From: Bacillota bacterium
GTDB lineage: Bacteria; Bacillota; Clostridia; Acetivibrionales; DTU013
Assembly (NCBI GenBank): GCA_023435925.1
Contig: JAEZLF010000252.1
Coordinates: 1 to 19,471 of the forward strand
Reading direction: 5' to 3'
DNA length: 19,471 nt
Shown one piece after another: positions 14,115 to 19,471 of this stretch. A program made the translations under genes and the position numbers. The first letter of the stretch is position 1, and every line of letters begins with the position of its first letter. The notes under the pieces were generated by a model, which was not told the origin of the DNA, did no database searches, and worked only from the letters and a program-made list of their open reading frames with translations.

Positions 14115-14433
14115 CTTCAATCCTCTGTAAATTTACCTCATACTCTCCAAAAAACAGGTCATATTCTACCCTTACGAACTCAAATCTTCTATAGATAACA
14201 CTTTTTCTTTTCTATGTAATTAAACGAAATATTTTGGATTTTCTTCTGACAAGACATATCCCCATTCTTGCCACGACTCACCACATGATAAACCGCTCCG
14301 GAATTCCGGAACATTCATTCTTGGTCTTCAAGGCACAAAACGACCCCATTATTTTACATTATATTTTAAATAACAGAATATTTCAAGCCTGACCCTTCAT
14401 GCTCCATTGCCTTTATTATGGGCCACTTTTGAT
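14115..14433. other. Intergenic region between the sugar-kinase operon and the P-loop gene
   Basis: No gene is seen. A perfect 14-base palindrome, TCCGGAATTCCGGA, lies at 14297-14310, about 185 bases before the P-loop gene start. There is no convincing terminator after the FGGY kinase stop (14434), so read-through is possible. The rest is AT-rich and unstructured to my eye. Confidence 0.6.
14297..14310. promoter_or_regulatory. Perfect 14-bp palindrome (candidate operator)
   Basis: TCCGGAATTCCGGA is completely self-complementary and noticeably GC-rich for the local sequence. It could be a binding site for a dimeric regulator of the P-loop gene. No promoter elements I trust are nearby. Confidence 0.3.
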
Positions 14434-15909
14434 TCAAATAGATCTAAACGCAGGATAAACTTTGAGATAACGCAGATAAATTTCATTATACAGCGTGACA
14501 TTTCCGGGGTTCGGCATATAATTAATACATTCTCCCAGGCTCTGAAGCAAATTGACAAACGAAGTATAATCGGACATCTCGCCTTGTGCGATCAGAACGG
14601 CAGCAGCAATTGCAGCCGCCGGCAGATATTCAGAATTTCCGTATGCAAAAACCGGATACCCCAGGACATCTGCAAGTATCTGACACCATACGGTTGTTTG
14701 GGCACCGCCGCCAATCAGCGAGATTTTCTTCGGAGTGCTTCCTATAGACTCCAGGCCCTGCCTTATGGAAAACGCCACCCCTTCCAGTGCGCTGCGCGCC
14801 ATGTCCTGCTTGGTTGTCCTAGCTGTAATTCCCGTATAGCCGCCTTTAATTGCAGTATCCATTACAGGGAAACGCTCTCCCGCAAGGTAAGGAAGGAACA
14901 TGACTCCATGACTTCCTGCTTCACTTTCTTCAAGCAGCCGGTCAACATATTGATATTTCCCTATCGCCGAATCGTCAGGTGCTAGTATACTGCTGACCCA
15001 TTTATGGACATTCCCGGCGTTGAGAAAAGGTACTACATTTATATACACATCTCTCGGCATTGCTGCGAGATTAAATACATCCCGCTTTTCCATGACATCA
15101 GCCGAAACACATGATATCCATCCCGACGTTCCTAAATTAATGTTAAACTCTCCATTCATCGATATGCCACTAGCCAGAGTGGTGGCTCCCGCATCACCGG
15201 TGCCTGTATAAACCGGTGTTCCTGCAGTGTAGCCGCTCTCCGCGGCAGCCGCCGTTGAGACCGTACCCGCCATTTCATCCGCATAGCGGATGGCAGGCAA
15301 TTTATTGCAGTCCAGCCCGGCAATCTGCATCCATAAAGTGTTCCAGCATTTACTGCGGATATCCATCAACCCTGTAGTGGATGCTGAGGTAACATCTGTA
15401 ACAAATTCTCCTGTAAGTCTTGTAATAACATAGTCCTTCGAGCTTATTAGTATCTTTCTGGTAATTTCGTATGCAGCAGGCGCATTCTGCTTAAGCCAGA
15501 GCAGTTTTGGAAAGGGCATTGAACCGTCAAAATGATTACCTGTACTTTTTTCTATTTCCTCCAGACCGACTGCAGCCATAATCTCCTGCGCCTGCAGACC
15601 CGCTCTTCCATCAGAATAGAGAATCGCATTGCATGCGGGCTGCAAATCCGCGTCAACTGTTATCAGATCCTGCATCTGCCCACTCATAATGATACCGGAC
15701 ACTTCCGAGGGAGAAACACCCTGCTTGAAAAACAAATGTGATATGTCACAGAATGCTGCGTACCAGTCCAGTGGACACTGCTCCTTGAACTCACCGTTAA
15801 AAAATGTTTTATGAGTAATACTCTTTTCCAGTACACTTCTGCCATTTCTGGACATCAGTACCCCTTTTACCGCTGTAGTACCGATATCAAACGTTGCAAC
15901 ATACTGCAT
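14434..15909 (-). CDS. FGGY-family carbohydrate kinase (xylulokinase-like)
   Basis: A 491-residue sugar kinase with both FGGY halves. The N-terminal ATPase-fold strand is VATFDIGTTAVKGVLM (4-19), the substrate loop MSGQMQDL is at 75-82, the putative catalytic Asp239 sits in TGTGDAGATT, and the C-terminal nucleotide site is ISLIGGGAQTTVWCQILAD followed by VLGYPV. Sequence habit is closest to xylulokinases, but substrates in the family range from glycerol to AI-2. The ATG at 15907-15909 lies 7 bases after AGGTG; an upstream GTG at 15918 overlaps the previous gene. It starts 5 bases after the TrpA-like gene and closes the transporter operon. It most likely phosphorylates the imported compound or a product from it. 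Confidence 0.9.
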   Translation of the reverse strand: MQYVATFDIGTTAVKGVLMSRNGRSVLEKSITHKTFFNGEFKEQCPLDWYAAFCDISHLFFKQGVSPSEVSGIIMSGQMQDLITVDADLQPACNAILYSDGRAGLQAQEIMAAVGLEEIEKSTGNHFDGSMPFPKLLWLKQNAPAAYEITRKILISSKDYVITRLTGEFVTDVTSASTTGLMDIRSKCWNTLWMQIAGLDCNKLPAIRYADEMAGTVSTAAAAESGYTAGTPVYTGTGDAGATTLASGISMNGEFNINLGTSGWISCVSADVMEKRDVFNLAAMPRDVYINVVPFLNAGNVHKWVSSILAPDDSAIGKYQYVDRLLEESEAGSHGVMFLPYLAGERFPVMDTAIKGGYTGITARTTKQDMARSALEGVAFSIRQGLESIGSTPKKISLIGGGAQTTVWCQILADVLGYPVFAYGNSEYLPAAAIAAAVLIAQGEMSDYTSFVNLLQSLGECINYMPNPGNVTLYNEIYLRYLKVYPAFRSI

Positions 15910-15914
15910 TGATT

Positions 15915-16682
15915 TCACCTGCCTTTTTTGACTGCCACGCCTAATTCTTTTACAAAAGAAATCAGTTCATCCTGTGATGTATTTAGCTTTGACATCATTG
16001 CCGTTCCTATAATCACTCCGTCAAAACCACTTTCGATCAGCTGTGCTGCCCTTTCGCACGTACTGATGCCAAAGCCTGCAAATACATACAAATTATTATG
16101 CATGCGTGCACGGGCAAGCGTCTCTACATAATCATCCGTTACTACCGGCAATCCTGTCGGACCGGAATAAAGCTGCTGATATACCATTGTAAAATTTTCA
16201 AAACATGCTTCCTGTTCATCTCTGTCCATATCCGGGTTGACAAAGCCTAACACATCTACACCCAGCGGTTTCAGTTCATAAAGAAGTGCGAGCCGCTGTT
16301 CATAAGTCGCATCCGGTATGACAAATGCATCTGCCAGACCGTTCTGCGCAAGCGTTTTATAAACCCCCGAATCGATCAGATCCTTTTTATAAGCCATTAC
16401 CCAGATAGGCTTGTTAACTGCATTCCGAACTTTTTTCCAGTACGAAATATCTTTCCGCACCGATAAATCGACGAGGCCATGCGCCTGTCTTATAATTTCA
16501 CCGTCTGCAGCCGGATCATCGGACGGATATCCGATTTCAAACACATCCAGACCTGCTGACTCACAGCCTGATATGATGTCAATAAAGCTATCCTTCTGCG
16601 GAAAGCCTGCCAGTAAATATCCTACTGTCAGCTTGCCTTTTTCCAATGCAACACGATTCCGTTCTGATGCTATTCCAATCAT
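15915..16682 (-). CDS. TrpA-like TIM-barrel lyase in a sugar operon
   Basis: A 255-residue homologue of the tryptophan synthase alpha subunit. VFEIGYPSDDPAADGEII holds Glu49 and Asp60, the same positions as the two catalytic acids of Salmonella TrpA. The loop-6 element SGPTG (173-177), AGFGIST (202-208) and VIIGTAM (223-229) match the loop and phosphate-binding residues of TrpA. TrpA cleaves indole-3-glycerol phosphate to glyceraldehyde 3-phosphate and indole. No trpB or other tryptophan gene is present, and the gene overlaps the permease gene by ATGA and precedes an FGGY kinase by 5 bases. I infer a retro-aldolase acting on a phosphorylated compound; the substrate is unknown. Maize BX1 and IGL show that TrpA homologues can work without TrpB. 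Confidence 0.87.
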   Translation of the reverse strand: MIGIASERNRVALEKGKLTVGYLLAGFPQKDSFIDIISGCESAGLDVFEIGYPSDDPAADGEIIRQAHGLVDLSVRKDISYWKKVRNAVNKPIWVMAYKKDLIDSGVYKTLAQNGLADAFVIPDATYEQRLALLYELKPLGVDVLGFVNPDMDRDEQEACFENFTMVYQQLYSGPTGLPVVTDDYVETLARARMHNNLYVFAGFGISTCERAAQLIESGFDGVIIGTAMMSKLNTSQDELISFVKELGVAVKKGR

Positions 16683-17632
16683 TTTGTATCACCGCGTCCG
16701 ATCTTCTGGACAACTACTGCCAGAATAATAATACAGCCTGTAAGCAGATCCTGCATGAAAGTAGGTACCTGCATGATAGTTAATCCGTTTGCAAGTACTC
16801 CAAGAATCGCTGCACCTACGAAGGTACCCCAGATGTTTGGTACCCCTTCTTTAAAGACGGTTCTGCCAAGGAACGCGGCAGCATACGACTGCAAAAATAA
16901 TCCATCCCCCCCGGTTGGGTGAGCCGAACCTAAACGGGACGCCATCAGTACGCCGGTAAGTGCGGCAAGAGCAGCACAGAGAGCAAATGCCAGATTCTTA
17001 TGTTTCTTTACGTTAATGCCTGATACCTGGGATGCAGCTTCATTGCCGCCAATTGCGTATAGCTTTCTGCCAAATGCTGTATGCCGCATGATGAACCAGA
17101 AAAGTACACTCAGTAATATCATGATAATCGATAACAGTGGGAGCCCGAACAAGCTCTTCGTGCCTATATAGGTAAAGCTTTTTGGTATATTTTGGAAGAC
17201 TGTAGCGCCCCCGGTGAACCAGAAGGTAAAACCTCCAATTATAGTGCTCATAGCAAGAGTAGTAATAAATGAAAGGACCTTAAACCGGGTAACAATCCAA
17301 CCGTTTACAAGTCCGATTATAAAGCAGACTGCCACCGGCACGACAAAACACAGCAGCATCGGTAAACCAGCAACAGCCATTTTTGCTGCAATGACACCAC
17401 CAAGGCTAGCAACGGCGCCAACCGACAAATCGAATTCCTCTACAGACATAACCAGTGTAGCACCAAGCCCAATGATTACAAGCAATGAAATCTGCCGTGT
17501 AATGTTAATAAAATTGCCCATGGTAAAGAATGCATCGGGACGCAGTATACTAAATGCTATGACAATAATGATCCCCGCAAATATAGTACCATATGCGCGC
17601 ATAACTTCTGAAAATGTTATCTTTTTATTCAT
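16679..17632 (-). CDS. RbsC-type sugar ABC transporter permease
   Basis: A 317-residue membrane protein of the BPD_transp_2 family, with eight or more hydrophobic helices. It has the family hallmarks LVMSVEEFDLSVGAVASLGG (about residue 60-80), the cytoplasmic coupling segment GRKLYAIGGNEAASQVSGIN (about 188-207) that contacts the ATPase, and the glycine-rich region after LGRTVFKEGVPNIWGTFVG. Permeases of this class work as homo- or heterodimers with one RbsA-type ATPase. A G-rich ribosome binding site (GGGGGGAA) lies about 6-12 bases before the ATG, 18 bases after the ATPase stop. The stop overlaps the start of the TrpA-like gene. Confidence 0.93.
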   Translation of the reverse strand: MNKKITFSEVMRAYGTIFAGIIIVIAFSILRPDAFFTMGNFINITRQISLLVIIGLGATLVMSVEEFDLSVGAVASLGGVIAAKMAVAGLPMLLCFVVPVAVCFIIGLVNGWIVTRFKVLSFITTLAMSTIIGGFTFWFTGGATVFQNIPKSFTYIGTKSLFGLPLLSIIMILLSVLFWFIMRHTAFGRKLYAIGGNEAASQVSGINVKKHKNLAFALCAALAALTGVLMASRLGSAHPTGGDGLFLQSYAAAFLGRTVFKEGVPNIWGTFVGAAILGVLANGLTIMQVPTFMQDLLTGCIIILAVVVQKIGRGDTK

Positions 17633-17650
17633 GTGTTGTTCCCCCCCTGG

Positions 17651-19132
17651 TTAATCTGCATAACAGCAGGCAAGTACCTGTTCCGCAGTCAGACCGTCAT
17701 TTGCAAACAGCCCCTTTGTTTTCCCGTTTGCCATAATCAATACATTATCCGTTGCTTCCAATACCTCTTTCAAGTCGGATGATACGAAAACCACTGCGTT
17801 ACCCTCGTCCGCCTTCCGGCGCAGCAGCTTGTGGATTTCCAAACGGGTCATAACATCCACTGCCTGCGTTGGCTCATCACAAAGCAAAACTTTGGGGTCG
17901 GACATCAGAGCTTTTGCAAATACGACTTTTTGCTGGTTGCCTCCCGAAAGCTGCAATACAGTTTGCTGAGGACCTTCTGTTTTGATGTTGAGTCTGTTAA
18001 TCTTTTCTTTTGCGTCGCTGATTTCTTTTCTTCCGTCAACGATTCCGAAATGCGCATACCTGTCAATGGTTGAAAGAACAATATTCTGACCGACTGTAAG
18101 TGAACTGACAAGTGCCTTGCCACGCCTGTCTTCACTGATAAGCACCATTCCGTTTGCTATGGAATTAGCCGGTGTGGGTTTATCCACAACATGACCGTCA
18201 AGGGTAACAGTTCCTTCTGAAATCTTGCGGTAGCCATAAACACATTCCAGCAGCTCTGTCCGGCCACTGCCGCCCAACCCGAAAATACCCAGAATCTCAC
18301 CTGCACGTGCTGTTAAGCTTGCATCCTTGACAATTCCATCTCTTGAAGCTATATGATCTACTTTTAAAATATCCTTTCCGAATTCTTTGGCAACATTGAT
18401 TTTTTCACTAACCCAGTTATCTGTCATCATGGAGATGATTTTATCCTTGTTGACACTTGCTGTCTCTAGGGTGTTTACCAGTTGTCCGTTTTTAAATACA
18501 GTGATACGGTCGGTAAGACGGAAAATTTCATCCATGCGGTGGGTTACATAAAGTATTGCCGTACCTCTTTTTTTCAGCCTGCCGATTGTTTCAAAAAGCA
18601 TCTCAGCTTCCTTATCCGTCAGAGAAGCCGTCGGTTCATCCAGTATCAGAAGCTTGCACTGCGTCATCATTGCCCGGACAATTTCAAGAATCGTCCGCTG
18701 GGGCGGCGTCAATGCCGAAGCCGGGAGATTTAGGTCCACCGATACGCCCAGCTCCTGCATGACATCCATTACGCGTTGCTTCATTTTCGCCCAATCAATG
18801 GTTAATGCCGCCTTCTTTTCGTAGTCCAGTCCAAGATAGATATTCTCTACACCGTTGAATGACGGAATTAGGTTTCTGTCCTGATGAATAACATTAATGC
18901 CGATTTCGCGGCTCTCGCGGGGATTGCGTATATTTACGCGCTCCCCGTTCCAGTATATTTCTCCGCTGTCCAGGCTGTAAACACCTGTCAATATTTTTAT
19001 TAAGGTAGATTTTCCTGCACCATTTTCGCCTACAAGGCCGTGCGTCTCACCCTCAGCAATTTCAAATCCGATATCCCGGAGTGCATAAACGCCTCCGAAC
19101 TGCTTGCAAAGCTGTCTGGTCTGTAAAAGCAT
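17651..19132 (-). CDS. RbsA/MglA-type sugar ABC transporter ATPase (two domains)
   Basis: A 493-residue protein with two fused nucleotide-binding domains. Domain 1 has Walker A GENGAGKST (35-43), a divergent signature LTPPQ (141-145) and Walker B LLILDEP (162-168). Domain 2 has the degenerate Walker A GLGGSGRTE (285-293, Lys replaced by Arg), a canonical LSGGNQQ (395-401) and Walker B VLLCDEP. Degenerate domain 2 Walker A is normal for RbsA-type proteins. The ATG at 19130-19132 follows AAGGAGTG by 6 bases; a longer frame upstream to 19222 overlaps the binding-protein gene and is not used. It drives sugar import with the permease below it and the binding protein above it. Confidence 0.95.
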   Translation of the reverse strand: MLLQTRQLCKQFGGVYALRDIGFEIAEGETHGLVGENGAGKSTLIKILTGVYSLDSGEIYWNGERVNIRNPRESREIGINVIHQDRNLIPSFNGVENIYLGLDYEKKAALTIDWAKMKQRVMDVMQELGVSVDLNLPASALTPPQRTILEIVRAMMTQCKLLILDEPTASLTDKEAEMLFETIGRLKKRGTAILYVTHRMDEIFRLTDRITVFKNGQLVNTLETASVNKDKIISMMTDNWVSEKINVAKEFGKDILKVDHIASRDGIVKDASLTARAGEILGIFGLGGSGRTELLECVYGYRKISEGTVTLDGHVVDKPTPANSIANGMVLISEDRRGKALVSSLTVGQNIVLSTIDRYAHFGIVDGRKEISDAKEKINRLNIKTEGPQQTVLQLSGGNQQKVVFAKALMSDPKVLLCDEPTQAVDVMTRLEIHKLLRRKADEGNAVVFVSSDLKEVLEATDNVLIMANGKTKGLFANDGLTAEQVLACCYAD

Positions 19133-19160
19133 GTTTATCACTCCTTCATTGCAATTTCTG

Positions 19161-19471
19161 CTATTCCTTGGTGATGATAGATGCAGGAGCATACTGCTCG
19201 CCCTTGGTAATTTCTTCACCATTAAACATTTTTGTCATCTCTGTAATAACAATTCCGGCCATGCCTTTAAAGTTTTGAGCTACAGTGGCCTTCAGGTTGG
19301 TGTCCTTGTTAATCAATTCAACCGCCTGGCTGTTTCCGTCAACTCCTACAACAATCACTTCATTTCTTCCTGCATCCTGAAGAGCCTGAGTGGCACCAAT
19401 CGCAGGTTCATCCCATGCACTCCATACAGCGGTGATGGAATCTTTTGAAGAATTGGACAAAATAAGATTTT
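19161..19471 (-). CDS. Sugar ABC transporter substrate-binding protein, C-terminal part
   Basis: The last 102 residues of a periplasmic-binding-protein-like domain 4 (RbsB-type) protein; the N-terminus, signal peptide and promoter lie beyond the right edge. Visible are AVWSAWDEPAIGATQALQDA and VIVVGVDGNSQAVELI, the usual second-lobe segments lining the sugar cleft, and the tail GEEITKGEQYAPASIITKE. It should be a lipoprotein that captures the substrate outside the cell. The ligand cannot be deduced from this half, though the Trp and Asp in SAWDEP may contact it. The ATPase gene starts 28 bases downstream. Confidence 0.9.
   Translation of the reverse strand, partial: NLILSNSSKDSITAVWSAWDEPAIGATQALQDAGRNEVIVVGVDGNSQAVELINKDTNLKATVAQNFKGMAGIVITEMTKMFNGEEITKGEQYAPASIITKE

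Noticed and set aside
14407..14985. 192-codon + strand frame
   Set aside because: Antisense to the FGGY kinase, which has clear family motifs across the whole region.
15915..16682. A true trpA of a tryptophan operon
   Set aside because: No trpB, trpC, trpF or other tryptophan gene is adjacent, and the gene overlaps a sugar permease gene. Biosynthetic function cannot be fully excluded without the rest of the genome.
17214..17654. 146-codon + strand frame
   Set aside because: Antisense to the sugar permease; no start signal or family features.
1..19471. CRISPR arrays, tRNA, rRNA, complete insertion sequences
   Set aside because: I saw no regularly spaced repeats, tRNA-like cloverleaf sequences, rRNA segments or transposase genes.

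Overview
The window looks like chromosome from a low-GC Gram-positive anaerobe of the class Clostridia, most like Lachnospiraceae or Lachnoclostridium-type genomes. The reasons are the AT-rich base composition, strong AGGAGG-type ribosome binding sites, several TTG starts, and the gene families present (MalT/LuxR-type ATPase regulator, ArsP/ACR3 arsenic cluster, PadR-controlled glycosyltransferase, RbsABC-type transporter). This is an inference from families; no rRNA or tRNA is present to confirm it.

Layout. 1-1036 (-): a methyl-accepting chemotaxis protein, cut by the window edge. 1138-1615 (-): a DUF2442-like gene that appears broken by one missing base, preceded by a possible 30-residue ORF. 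1755-4310 (-): a large MalT-type LuxR-family ATPase regulator. 4564-4893 (-): a small XRE/Cro-type repressor with a palindromic candidate operator. 4894-5665: a 0.77 kb stretch without a convincing gene. 5666-8696 (+): an arsenic cluster of arsR, an ArsP-type permease, a tiny Cys-rich ORF, a thioredoxin-like protein with a Cys-rich tail, and ACR3. It carries two copies of the likely ArsR operator and no arsC. 8700-10121 (-): what may be a remnant of a PPOX-family gene, a GNAT acetyltransferase, and an alpha/beta hydrolase split by a frameshift. 10278-12016 (-): a PadR regulator and a macrolide-type glycosyltransferase behind a promoter carrying twin 17-bp inverted operators. Next to it on the + strand is an MFS-like C-terminal remnant. 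12491-14114 (-): an Old Yellow Enzyme-type flavin oxidoreductase and a P-loop kinase-like protein.

14434-19471 (-): a tightly packed operon in the order sugar-binding protein (partial), RbsA-like double ATPase, RbsC-like permease, a TrpA-like TIM-barrel protein, and an FGGY-family kinase. This is the most interesting part of the window. A TrpA homologue without TrpB, with Glu49 and Asp60 conserved, lies between a sugar ABC transporter and a sugar kinase. By analogy with TrpA chemistry (retro-aldol release of glyceraldehyde 3-phosphate), I infer a dedicated uptake, phosphorylation and retro-aldol cleavage pathway for an unidentified compound. The overall logic recalls the Lsr system for AI-2 (LsrACDB, LsrK, LsrF) but uses a different lyase fold family.
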